Positions 22,345 through 28,430 of a stretch of DNA of 29,253 bases are shown here, in pieces. This DNA is from a virus, in IMG/VR virus record IMGVR_UViG_3300021963_000494, positions 1 through 29,253 of that record. One strand, 5' to 3'. The notes under the pieces were generated by a model, which was not told where the DNA came from, ran no database searches, and saw nothing but the letters and a program-made list of their open reading frames with translations. Positions within the stretch are counted from its first letter, which is position 1. Every line of letters begins with the position of its first letter. The translations under genes were made by a program, and so were the position numbers.

Positions 22345-22794
22345 ATGACAAGAGAATTAACATTACGTTCATTAGACATTCCCGCAGTTCATAGATTTGG
22401 TATAGGATTTGATTCTATGCTAGATGAATTGATGCGTATGAATGCTACACAATCAAACAATAACTATCCACCTTATAACGTGGTACAAAACTCAGAGGAC
22501 AATTTTTCAATTGAAATTGCAGTTGCCGGGTTTAACGAAGGTGAAATTGAAGTTACACTTGAAAACAATGTGTTGACTATTGCAGGCAATAAAGCACATA
22601 ATTTAGATAGTCCACCGAAAGAGTACCTACATCGAGGTATTAGTTATAGAAACTTCCAGCGTGAGTTTATTTTGGGCGAACACGTAGTAATTAAAGATGC
22701 AGAGAATACCAATGGCATTCTAACTATTACATGTGAGCGAATTGTCCCTGAAGATAAAAAGCCCAAGAGTATTGCAATAAAATACAATAAATAA
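22345..22794 (+). CDS. ibpA: Small heat-shock protein, IbpA-like (Hsp20)
   Basis: 149 residues from ATG 22345 (a TTG at 22327-ish would fall in the thermometer; the frame upstream is ignored). Matches IbpA closely: GIGFDSMLDEL, YPPYNVVQNSEDNFSIEIAVAGFNEGEIEVT and YLHRGISYRNFQREFILGEHV, with the C-terminal I-x-I motif (SIAIKY) that locks oligomers. It should hold unfolded proteins for DnaK. Co-transcribed with dnaK; its own translation is gated by a ROSE-like hairpin, the same control used for bacterial ibpA. Confidence 0.96.
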   Translation: MTRELTLRSLDIPAVHRFGIGFDSMLDELMRMNATQSNNNYPPYNVVQNSEDNFSIEIAVAGFNEGEIEVTLENNVLTIAGNKAHNLDSPPKEYLHRGISYRNFQREFILGEHVVIKDAENTNGILTITCERIVPEDKKPKSIAIKYNK

Positions 22795-22800
22795 TATAAT
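22772..22800 (+). promoter_or_regulatory. Candidate sigma70 promoter of clpS
   Basis: TTGCAA (22772-22777), 17-nt spacer, TATAAT (22795-22800), the -35 inside the end of hsp20. An AATAAATA late-like motif overlaps (22786-22793). Confidence 0.5.
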
Positions 22801-22816
22801 ACATCATTGTAAATAA

Positions 22817-22840
22817 AAGTGTGTAGGGAACTACACACTT
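22817..22840 (+). promoter_or_regulatory. Perfect 10-bp leader hairpin before clpS
   Basis: AAGTGTGTAG, loop GGAA (GNRA-type), CTACACACTT, ending 3 nt before the AAAGG of clpS. No T run follows, so it is not a normal terminator; more likely an mRNA stabiliser or a translation control site. Confidence 0.55.
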
Positions 22841-22856
22841 CCTAAAGGTAACTAAA

Positions 22857-23168
22857 ATGGCAAGTCAAACAGAAACAAAAGTAAGAATTAAACCCGATTT
22901 CAAAATGCCTGAACCCCCGATGTTCAAGGTCATTTATATGAATGATAATCACACTAGTATGGAGTTTGTTGTATCTACTTTAATTGAACATTTTAATTAC
23001 ACCGAAGATACTGCTGAAAATATTACTACTGGAATCCACGAACAAGGTAGTGCAGTAGTAGCTGTATTGCCCTACGAGATTGCCGAGCAAAAAGGTATGG
23101 AAGTTACTTTAGAAGCCCGTAGTCAGGGTTTCCCATTACAAGTAAAAATTGAATCCGAAGAAAATTAA
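22857..23168 (+). CDS. clpS: ClpS adaptor for N-degron substrates
   Basis: 103 residues. A flexible N-terminal extension of about 20 residues, then the ClpS core MFKVIYMNDNHTSMEFVV. The residues that recognise N-terminal destabilising residues are present: Asn29-Asp30 in MNDN and His61 in GIHEQG, with Met35 in the gate position. ClpS normally delivers substrates to ClpA, not ClpX; no clpA is in this window, so it may act on host ClpA or on a phage ClpA elsewhere. Convergent with the next gene (4-nt overlap at the ends). Confidence 0.93.
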   Translation: MASQTETKVRIKPDFKMPEPPMFKVIYMNDNHTSMEFVVSTLIEHFNYTEDTAENITTGIHEQGSAVVAVLPYEIAEQKGMEVTLEARSQGFPLQVKIESEEN

Positions 23169-23860
23169 ATGACTATCTCTATGCGTTTGGCATAGTAAGG
23201 TTCACGATCATATTTGGTATTATTTAAATAGTTGATATTGTTTAACACAGTATCAACTAATTTATTATGTGTTCCGTAAACCCATTTAGTTACCTTGTGT
23301 TCGGTATCTTTATATAAGACGTATCCGGGATATACATCTTCATCATTGGTGTCACACTCACCAAAATACAGTTCCCTAAAAGGAACGCAATTACTCATAA
23401 TTACAATCTTCTTTACGTCGGCATGCAATTGTAATTTTTCTAGTGTTTTTTCTAAATAACTTATATCTTCAAACCTATAGCACTTAGCGTGGAAATCATC
23501 TACAATGCTATTATTCTCATAATTTTTGTACCACCCATTGATACCAATGAATGCTACACCATCTACTACAACAACATTATTGTGTAAGTAGATTACATTT
23601 TTGAAATTACTACAGATTTTTTGAATTTCTTTAACTCTAATTTCCCTTGAGTTAATATCTATATTTTCTAGCCAACCGTCTATATAAAATACCCCGTGAT
23701 ACATGCCACTAAGTTGACTAAAGACCTTGTATAGTGTCTGCAAATCACTTGAAATATTGCCGGGTATAAGGCAAAAAAGGCTGGTTGGTTTACCAGACCA
23801 ATCAAATTCCTCTGCTGATTTTAAATTTAAATCACTAATAACATCAAAGCCAAATATCAT
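23165..23860 (-). CDS. Metallophosphoesterase-fold protein with degenerate active site
   Basis: 231 residues. The order of elements matches calcineurin-like phosphoesterases: FGFDVISDLNL (canonical D-x-H), CLIPGNISSD (GD), a middle helix and strand VAFIGINGWY, IVIMSNCVPF (canonical H before a Pro loop) and VYGTHNK (canonical GHxH). Most metal ligands are changed: first His to Asn, second-motif Asp to Asn, NHD absent, third His to Asn. Likely a pseudoenzyme or one with a different metal set. ATG follows CATAAATA-CATA, so it may be a leaderless late gene. Confidence 0.6.
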   Translation of the reverse strand: MIFGFDVISDLNLKSAEEFDWSGKPTSLFCLIPGNISSDLQTLYKVFSQLSGMYHGVFYIDGWLENIDINSREIRVKEIQKICSNFKNVIYLHNNVVVVDGVAFIGINGWYKNYENNSIVDDFHAKCYRFEDISYLEKTLEKLQLHADVKKIVIMSNCVPFRELYFGECDTNDEDVYPGYVLYKDTEHKVTKWVYGTHNKLVDTVLNNINYLNNTKYDREPYYAKRIEIVI

Positions 23861-23864
23861 TATG

Positions 23865-23872
23865 TATTTATG
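23865..23872 (-). promoter_or_regulatory. T4-type late promoter motif CATAAATA (minus strand)
   Basis: Minus-strand CATAAATA, 4 nt (CATA), then ATG at 23860. It immediately follows the terminator of the upstream minus-strand gene, making a terminator-promoter junction. Confidence 0.5.
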
Positions 23873-23873
23873 A

Positions 23874-23897
23874 AAAATAGGGCTTTCGCCCTATTTT
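23874..23897 (-). terminator. Hairpin terminator
   Basis: On the minus strand AAAATAGGGC-GAAA-GCCCTATTTT, a perfect 10-bp stem with a GAAA loop and an A/T-rich lower stem giving a U run. Lies just past the stop of the 23899 gene. Confidence 0.85.
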
Positions 23898-23898
23898 A

Positions 23899-24189
23899 TT
23901 AGGCTGTTTTCTTAGTTCGAGGCTTGGTTGTTTTTGTTGCAGTACTGGCTGCTTTGGGCGTTGCTGCCTTTTTAGCAGGTGCTTTCTTAGCCGGTGCTTT
24001 CTTAGCTGGAGCAGCTTTTACAACTTCGGGTTCCGGTGTTGCAACTACTTCAACTGTAGCAGGTGCTACAACTTCTTCAACTTTTGCTGGTTCTGCTACG
24101 GGTTGAACAGCTGGTTTTTCCTTACTAACTGATTTAATAAGAACCCAGGCCAAGCCCGCAACAATAATAACTCCAATGACTATTTCCAT
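23899..24189 (-). CDS. Membrane-anchored Lys/Ala/Pro-rich protein
   Basis: 96 residues, AAAGGAG before the ATG (minus strand 24189). Residues 2-18 are a transmembrane anchor (EIVIGVIIVAGLAWVLI). Residues about 25-60 are Pro/Val/Glu-rich, and 58-96 are a histone H1/PhaF-like tail with APAKKAPAKKAPAKKAA repeats. The basic tail would be expected on the cytoplasmic side, where it could bind DNA near the membrane. Function unknown; a terminator follows. Confidence 0.7.
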   Translation of the reverse strand: MEIVIGVIIVAGLAWVLIKSVSKEKPAVQPVAEPAKVEEVVAPATVEVVATPEPEVVKAAPAKKAPAKKAPAKKAATPKAASTATKTTKPRTKKTA

Positions 24190-24245
24190 AGTTTTTCTCC
24201 TTTAACTGTTTATTTAGATGTAGGACACCAACCTGATATTTTTCT

Positions 24246-24253
24246 GATAAATA
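24246..24253 (+). promoter_or_regulatory. T4-type late promoter motif GATAAATA
   Basis: GATAAATA then 5 nt (TTAGT) and ATG 24259, no Shine-Dalgarno sequence. The predicted start is the A of the ATG. Confidence 0.48.
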
Positions 24254-24258
24254 TTAGT

Positions 24259-24753
24259 ATGCGTCTAGTATCCCTTTATTCTTTAGAGGAGTTAATGGAT
24301 TTTCCATTACCTAGTATAACCTATCAAAAACGGTTAATGTACAGACCATCTAAAAACGATGTGTATCATACATATGAATTATTGAACTATTATATTTTCA
24401 ATAATGATTTAAAAATCCCAAAAATATACTTAGCTCCTAGATGTAGGAAGTACTGGGGAATGTGTCTAGGAGATATTGATAAACATAGTACTGGTAGTTA
24501 TTGTGAAATACGATTAATGGACAAATGGTTTTGTCCACAATGGATGATAACTACACTAGCACACGAAATGGTACATCAACATCAATGGGATATAGAAGGG
24601 CCCAAAAGATATCGTAGGGGCAAAGATCATTTAATGAGTCATGGTCCTACATTTTTTAAGTTTCGTCAAACAATGAATGACTATAATATCCCATTAAAAA
24701 CGGCGCATTCTATGCGCCGTTGGTTTAAGCATCAAAATATCTTTAAGTGTTAA
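24259..24753 (+). CDS. SprT-like zinc metalloprotease
   Basis: 164 residues. Zincin core LAHEMVHQHQWD (His102, Glu103, His106) with the third ligand in MSHGPTFF (His128), the SprT pattern. In eukaryotes, SprT-domain proteases such as Spartan cut proteins cross-linked to DNA; in phages the role is unknown, but DNA-repair or protein turnover fits its neighbours. No C-terminal zinc ribbon of full SprT is seen. A terminator for the opposite gene lies inside its 3' end, and the two stops overlap by 4 nt. Confidence 0.85.
   Translation: MRLVSLYSLEELMDFPLPSITYQKRLMYRPSKNDVYHTYELLNYYIFNNDLKIPKIYLAPRCRKYWGMCLGDIDKHSTGSYCEIRLMDKWFCPQWMITTLAHEMVHQHQWDIEGPKRYRRGKDHLMSHGPTFFKFRQTMNDYNIPLKTAHSMRRWFKHQNIFKC
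24699..24721 (-). terminator. Terminator of the minus-strand gene, embedded in the SprT coding sequence
   Basis: Minus strand: AACGGCGCA-TAGAA-TGCGCCGTT followed by TTT. Perfect 9-bp stem. On the plus strand it is codons for TAHSMRRW, so the same bases serve coding and termination. Confidence 0.75.
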
Positions 24754-25895
24754 TCACGCTTCTTGCGTGTTGCTTCTTCACTGCCTGGTTCTAATTCAGG
24801 TTCTTTTTGTTTCTTAGTTGGTTTTGCTGTTGAAGTACTAGATTTAGTAACTACATTCCCGTTAACGTCTACTAATACAACGTCCTTATCACCCTTCTTG
24901 CCTATACCGCGTGAAAGTGTTACACCTAATGTGCGTAGTCCGGGCAATGGATTATTACGAGTACTGTCATTACGAATTAACCATACCATTAAATGAGTTT
25001 CAGGAATGTCTTCTTTCTTAGCAATAACAGCATGTGCATCAACCTTGATGTTGTTATCATCTTGTGTGAAATGTTGCGGCTTAAATGTTTGTATGACCAC
25101 TCCACCTTTAGGGCTTATATCACTTCCAAACACAGCATTTAAAGCCTCTTCTGGTGTAGGCTCTACTACGATTTCTTTACTTAGTTTATACACAGGGGTA
25201 GATTCTCCTGTGCGATTATTCTTCTTTTGACCAATAACTTGCAATTCAATAGTGCCGTCATCCTTGAGTTTTTTGATAATTTCTTTAGCCTTTGCACCAA
25301 ACAAACTATCAGCACTTTCCCACATATCAGCATTTAATTCTTTAATACTGATAGGCAAATGTCCACGTTCGCTACGTAATACAACATCGGCTTTTTTACG
25401 TTCTGCGGTGTCACGCCCGGCAACATCAACTGAAGTGCAATTTTTAATCGTTAGCTTTTTACCTCTTGGATCTTCAAATGTAACATTAGCTGACCCGTAT
25501 TTTTCTACGACACTTTGAATAATACTGGCTAATTCTATTTCATTTGCTACGCCAGCACTATTTTCACCTTGCTTACCTTCATCTTTTACAACAACTGCAA
25601 CTGGACTATTTTTAAAGATAATGCCACCCAAACTGCTTATACCAGGATCAGGACTGTAAGTGGGCATTGATTTTGGTAGTTGACGCTTTAATGCAATTAG
25701 AATGTCATTCAATACTTGTTTTCTAAAATCATTCTTTTTCTGACCATCAGGTATTTGAACCAATACATTGATTTTATTTCCATTGATCTTTGGATTTTCA
25801 TGGCCCAAGCTAGTCAATGCATTGACAATATCGTCTCTGGATACGGGTATTTCCCCATCTTCTACCAAAGGGCTTGTAAATTCAGTGTATCTCAT
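24750..25895 (-). CDS. Hypothetical protein with possible PD-(D/E)XK-like core
   Basis: 381 residues. N-terminal [15 protein letters not shown], then a domain with [17 protein letters not shown], a beta hairpin and [19 protein letters not shown] (residues about 160-185), which reads like the Asp...(I/E)-x-K strand pair of PD-(D/E)XK nucleases, followed by [19 protein letters not shown]. The C-terminal part has beta strands ([23 protein letters not shown]) and ends with a disordered Lys/Glu tail. No Shine-Dalgarno sequence; a late motif with a leader hairpin lies 50 nt upstream. The nuclease idea is tentative. Confidence 0.6.
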   Translation of the reverse strand: MRYTEFTSPLVEDGEIPVSRDDIVNALTSLGHENPKINGNKINVLVQIPDGQKKNDFRKQVLNDILIALKRQLPKSMPTYSPDPGISSLGGIIFKNSPVAVVVKDEGKQGENSAGVANEIELASIIQSVVEKYGSANVTFEDPRGKKLTIKNCTSVDVAGRDTAERKKADVVLRSERGHLPISIKELNADMWESADSLFGAKAKEIIKKLKDDGTIELQVIGQKKNNRTGESTPVYKLSKEIVVEPTPEEALNAVFGSDISPKGGVVIQTFKPQHFTQDDNNIKVDAHAVIAKKEDIPETHLMVWLIRNDSTRNNPLPGLRTLGVTLSRGIGKKGDKDVVLVDVNGNVVTKSSTSTAKPTKKQKEPELEPGSEEATRKKRD

Positions 25896-25913
25896 GTAAA
25901 ATGTCTCTTAGAG

Positions 25914-25940
25914 TTAATGAAGTGATAATTGTATCACCAT
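25914..25940 (-). promoter_or_regulatory. Leader mini-ORF and 5' hairpin before the 25895 gene
   Basis: Minus strand: after GATAAATA-CTTA comes ATG, an 8-codon ORF to TAA, containing the inverted repeat GTGATA-CAAT-TATCAC (25922-25937). A late transcript would begin directly on this hairpin. Confidence 0.35.
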
Positions 25941-25944
25941 TAAG

Positions 25945-25952
25945 TATTTATC
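25945..25952 (-). promoter_or_regulatory. T4-type late promoter motif GATAAATA (minus strand)
   Basis: GATAAATA on the minus strand, 4 nt before a mini-ORF ATG and about 50 nt before the ATG of the 24750-25895 gene. Candidate late promoter. Confidence 0.42.
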
Positions 25953-25975
25953 GCAAATTTATTTTAAGGATGTAT

Positions 25976-26566
25976 ATGAGTTTAGTGCCAATGGTTTTAG
26001 AACAAACAAGCAAGGGTGAACGTAGCTATGATATTTATAGTCGTTTGCTTAGGGACCGTGTAATTTTGCTTGAGGGCGAAGTACACGACCACATGGCAAA
26101 TCTAATTGTTGCCCAGTTGTTGTACCTTGAAAGTGAGGGAGATAAAGATATCTCCATATATATTAATAGCCCCGGTGGTAGTGTAACTGCTGGTATGGCA
26201 ATCTATGATTGTATGCAATTCGTCAAGCCTGATATCCATACAATTGTTATGGGTCAGGCATGCTCTATGGGTAGTTTACTTTCACAAGCAGGTAGCCCGG
26301 GTAAGCGTCATATGCTTCCAAATGCACGACATATGATCCATCAACCTTCAGGCGGCGCACGTGGTCAAGCAACAGACATGGAAATTCAAGTAAAAGAGAT
26401 TTTGCAAATGAAACGAACCTTGACAGAAATCTATGTCAATCACAATAGCATGGGTAAAACATTTGTAGAATTGTCAAAAGACATGGAACGTGACTTTTAC
26501 ATGAGCGCCCAAGAATCTGTAGACTATGGTCTTGCAGACAAAATACTTACCTCTCGTACTACTTAA
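25976..26566 (+). CDS. clpP: ClpP protease
   Basis: 196 residues from ATG 25976, with AAGGA 5 nt upstream; an ATG at 25970 and a longer frame from 25901 are less likely. Starts [25 protein letters not shown], which aligns with the mature N terminus of E. coli ClpP (ALVPMVIEQ), so the usual 14-residue propeptide is missing. Catalytic triad Ser97 (ACSMGS), His122 (MIHQPSGG) and Asp173 (ERDFYMS) is complete. It should form the tetradecameric chamber and dock the IGF loop of the phage ClpX. Confidence 0.97.
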   Translation: MSLVPMVLEQTSKGERSYDIYSRLLRDRVILLEGEVHDHMANLIVAQLLYLESEGDKDISIYINSPGGSVTAGMAIYDCMQFVKPDIHTIVMGQACSMGSLLSQAGSPGKRHMLPNARHMIHQPSGGARGQATDMEIQVKEILQMKRTLTEIYVNHNSMGKTFVELSKDMERDFYMSAQESVDYGLADKILTSRTT

Positions 26567-26575
26567 GTATTCAGT

Positions 26576-26604
26576 TTGACAATAAATAGGTTTGGGTATA
26601 CAAT
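26576..26604 (+). promoter_or_regulatory. Sigma70-type promoter
   Basis: TTGACA (26576-26581), spacer ATAAATAGGTTTGGGTA, TACAAT (26599-26604). Same spacer type as the other cassettes. Drives the 26631 pair. Confidence 0.82.
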
Positions 26605-26617
26605 ACGGTTATTCACT

Positions 26618-26625
26618 GATAAATA
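26618..26625 (+). promoter_or_regulatory. T4-type late promoter motif GATAAATA
   Basis: GATAAATA then 5 nt (GTTAT) and ATG 26631; no Shine-Dalgarno sequence. With the sigma70 promoter just upstream, the gene could be read from both early and late promoters. Confidence 0.45.
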
Positions 26626-26630
26626 GTTAT

Positions 26631-26813
26631 ATGAAACTCAACGAAATTTCCAAGCCTAGTAGAAAAGCAATTTTTGAAAGCCTTTGTTCCGATACTGAAC
26701 AGCCTTTCACCACTGTTACATTACAGGAAATTGCTGAATCTATTTCCAAATTTGATGATTCCGACCCTGGCATGACCGTTGATGAAGCCCTTGACTGGCT
26801 TAAAAACGCATGA
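26631..26813 (+). CDS. Small protein upstream of RelE/YafQ-like gene (possible antitoxin)
   Basis: 60 residues from ATG 26631 (an upstream TTG at 26592 rejected). MKLNEISKPSRKAIFESL, then FTTVTLQEIAESISKF and MTVDEALDWLKNA. Acidic, helical, with size and position typical of an antitoxin 16 nt before a toxin-like gene. No DNA-binding motif is obvious. Confidence 0.55.
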   Translation: MKLNEISKPSRKAIFESLCSDTEQPFTTVTLQEIAESISKFDDSDPGMTVDEALDWLKNA

Positions 26814-26829
26814 AGGGTGGAATCAATAA

Positions 26830-27573
26830 ATGCTTAGAGTATTAGGCGCCGGACCAAACAGCGAACTTGCCAAAACAATAGATAAATTCACCGACCAGCG
26901 TGATCGGATAAAAACTGAATTATCTAAGTTCCTACAGTGGAAAAACAAAACACCTTATAACGGGTCTTTACCCGGGCTACCTGGCTTCGGCGATAGTGAC
27001 AGAAAATTTAGATCGGGTGGTAATTTTGGTTCTAAGTTACCCGGTATTTCACATGCACATTTAACACACAACCTTAGCATTGTGTATTTTGTTGACAAAG
27101 AAACAAACACTATACGATTATACGGTGTTTACAGCCATGATGACATTGGTACCGGAAGTCCTCCTGATTTAAAACGACAAGACCAAATGGGAGGTCGTTG
27201 GGCTAATATGAAGTTTGATGCTAGTATACAGCCTACTGCACTTGGCCCTTCAACAAAGACAATCACACAAAAACCGGTATCGCAAGGCAAACCAAACTAT
27301 GCGCCTAAGCCAAAACAACCTGTAGCAAGTACCACAGTGCAACAAGAAGAATCTCCTTTTGTGCAAATGTCTAAGCAGGTAGATAGTTTTTGGCCTGATC
27401 GTAACCTGTTCAAACAGTTACAAAATGCACGTTCAAAAACAGAACAATTAGCCGTGATCAATGGTGAAGTAAATTATATCAATGTGATAACTAAACGCCA
27501 CTCTCTATACCCTAACCAAATGCAATATGTAAGAGGGTTGCAGGCACTATACAATGCACTTACCAAAAAGTAA
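26830..27573 (+). CDS. Protein with RelE/YafQ-like toxin-fold domain
   Basis: 247 residues. Helix KTIDKFTDQRDRIKTELSKFLQWKNKT leads into KLPGISHAHLTHNLSIVYFVDKETNTIRLYGVYSHDDIGTG (about 70-110), which follows the YafQ/RelE order: L-x-G, HaHL, (L/S)IVY, strand, then G-x-x-SH-x-x-L/I. The His residues fit a nuclease site. Residues 140-180 are a Pro-rich linker, then a helical C terminus. An mRNA interferase is possible, but the C-terminal half and the phage setting make it unsure. Confidence 0.5.
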   Translation: MLRVLGAGPNSELAKTIDKFTDQRDRIKTELSKFLQWKNKTPYNGSLPGLPGFGDSDRKFRSGGNFGSKLPGISHAHLTHNLSIVYFVDKETNTIRLYGVYSHDDIGTGSPPDLKRQDQMGGRWANMKFDASIQPTALGPSTKTITQKPVSQGKPNYAPKPKQPVASTTVQQEESPFVQMSKQVDSFWPDRNLFKQLQNARSKTEQLAVINGEVNYINVITKRHSLYPNQMQYVRGLQALYNALTKK

Positions 27574-27579
27574 TACTTA
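27565..27579 (+). repeat. AAAAAGTAATACTTA gene-end repeat, copy 3
   Basis: Identical 15-mer covering Lys-Lys-stop, as at 10216 and 10610. Confidence 0.7.
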
Positions 27580-27588
27580 AGTAGTAGG

Positions 27589-27617
27589 TTGACAATAAAT
27601 CACTTTGGGTATACAAT
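27589..27617 (+). promoter_or_regulatory. Sigma70-type promoter, cassette copy
   Basis: TTGACA (27589-27594), spacer ATAAATCACTTTGGGTA, TACAAT (27612-27617), then AAAAGGAG and ATG 27647. Confidence 0.88.
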
Positions 27618-27646
27618 AGAGGCTTCTGTAGTGAAAAGGAGCTTTT

Positions 27647-27847
27647 ATGTCTTACATCGTTTTCAAGCACAATAAAGAATACGGTCCTCGTAAGGGACTT
27701 GAGGGTCCATTTCACTACCCCAATGGTCAGGTTCTGTACTACGATCCTAAAGCAGGTGAGTACTACGATCCTCGTACCGACTTCTATGTTGACCGTGACG
27801 AGGTCGCATTGTTGCAAAATTCCATCTTTGATGTACTCAAAAAGTAG
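27647..27847 (+). CDS. Small cassette gene
   Basis: 66 residues, AAAGGAG before the ATG. SYIVFKHNKEYGPRKGLEGPF, then an aromatic, Asp/Tyr-rich middle (YPNGQVLYYDPKAGEYYDPRTDFYVD) and a helix DEVALLQNSIFDVLKK. The Lys-Lys-stop end lies in a repeat variant. Function unknown. Confidence 0.65.
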   Translation: MSYIVFKHNKEYGPRKGLEGPFHYPNGQVLYYDPKAGEYYDPRTDFYVDRDEVALLQNSIFDVLKK

Positions 27848-27855
27848 TACTTTTT
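27839..27855 (+). repeat. Gene-end repeat, variant copy
   Basis: AAAAAGTAGTACTTTTT: AAAGTA-G-TACTTT palindrome over Lys-Lys-stop, related to the 15-mers above. Confidence 0.6.
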
Positions 27856-27871
27856 ATCTCATGCCCAAAGG

Positions 27872-27900
27872 TTGACAATAAATCACTTTGGGTATATAAT
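27872..27900 (+). promoter_or_regulatory. Sigma70-type promoter, cassette copy with flanking inverted repeat
   Basis: TTGACA (27872-27877), spacer ATAAATCACTTTGGGTA, TATAAT (27895-27900). CCCAAAG (27864-27870) and CTTTGGG (27886-27892) flank the -35. Palindrome TACATGTA at 27900-27907, then the shared TTGATTGATTAAAGG leader. Confidence 0.9.
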
Positions 27901-27931
27901 ACATGTATTGATTGATTAAAGGGGCACATAA

Positions 27932-28204
27932 ATGCGTACAAAAACAGTTATCGAAGGTTTCAAAAATTCACAGAAATTCCGTGTAATTTTCAAAGGCGAC
28001 GGCAGTGAAAATGACGTTGGTATGTATTTGACTATCAAGCAAATGACCGAAATGTTTGCTACCGTCAACGCCCGAACATTGTGCTGGGACGCAATGATTA
28101 GGTTAGCAGTTGAACGCCGTATTGCTAAGTCACTAAACGAACCAATTCCAAGTGGTCTCGGTACTACTATTCGTGGCAAGCAAATTCAAGTTGATTTGGT
28201 TTAA
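27932..28204 (+). CDS. Small cassette gene
   Basis: 90 residues, AAAGGGG leader. RTKTVIEGFKNSQKFRVIFKGDGSENDVGMYLTIKQMTEMFATV, then RTLCWDAMIRLAVERRIAKSL. Basic, probably alpha/beta; a nucleic-acid-binding role is possible. No family recognised. Confidence 0.65.
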   Translation: MRTKTVIEGFKNSQKFRVIFKGDGSENDVGMYLTIKQMTEMFATVNARTLCWDAMIRLAVERRIAKSLNEPIPSGLGTTIRGKQIQVDLV

Positions 28205-28214
28205 GGAGTATAGT

Positions 28215-28370
28215 ATGAAATACGAAACAGCCATCAAAGTCCTGCTCAAAGAATGTGAATTTTTAGGTCAGAATATCTCAGACCTGTTGCAAGATATTGC
28301 ACAAAACGGTCGTATGATGTATAGCGAAAAAGTAGTACAAGCCGCAAATGTGTACAACAGCCGCGGTTGA
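28215..28370 (+). CDS. Small helical protein (51 aa)
   Basis: AAGGAG then ATG 28215 (a 28152 start is rejected). KYETAIKVLLKECEFLGQNI and DLLQDIAQNGRMMYSEKVVQAANVYNSRG. Two helices; its stop TGA lies inside the next TTGACA. Function unknown. Confidence 0.65.
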   Translation: MKYETAIKVLLKECEFLGQNISDLLQDIAQNGRMMYSEKVVQAANVYNSRG

Positions 28371-28395
28371 CAATAAATCACTTTGGGTATATAAT
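28367..28395 (+). promoter_or_regulatory. Sigma70-type promoter, cassette copy
   Basis: TTGACA (28367-28372), spacer ATAAATCACTTTGGGTA, TATAAT (28390-28395), then CAGGAG and ATG 28431. The -35 contains the preceding stop codon. Confidence 0.9.
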
Positions 28396-28430
28396 AGAGT
28401 CTTATTCAGTCAAACAACAGGAGTTTTCAA

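Noticed and set aside
22786-22793. AATAAATA at the end of hsp20 as a late promoter of clpS
   Set aside because: Overlaps a better TTGCAA-17-TATAAT promoter and is not close to the ATG; left as a note only.
22817-22840. Rho-independent terminator of the dnaK-hsp20 operon
   Set aside because: No T run follows, and it lies right at the clpS Shine-Dalgarno sequence.
25901-25975. N-terminal extension of ClpP from 25901
   Set aside because: Overlaps the intergenic leader, lacks an RBS and does not resemble a ClpP propeptide.
26032-26039. TATAAATA on the minus strand inside clpP
   Set aside because: Exact T4 late consensus but antisense, over 130 nt from the next minus-strand start and not near an ATG; probably chance.
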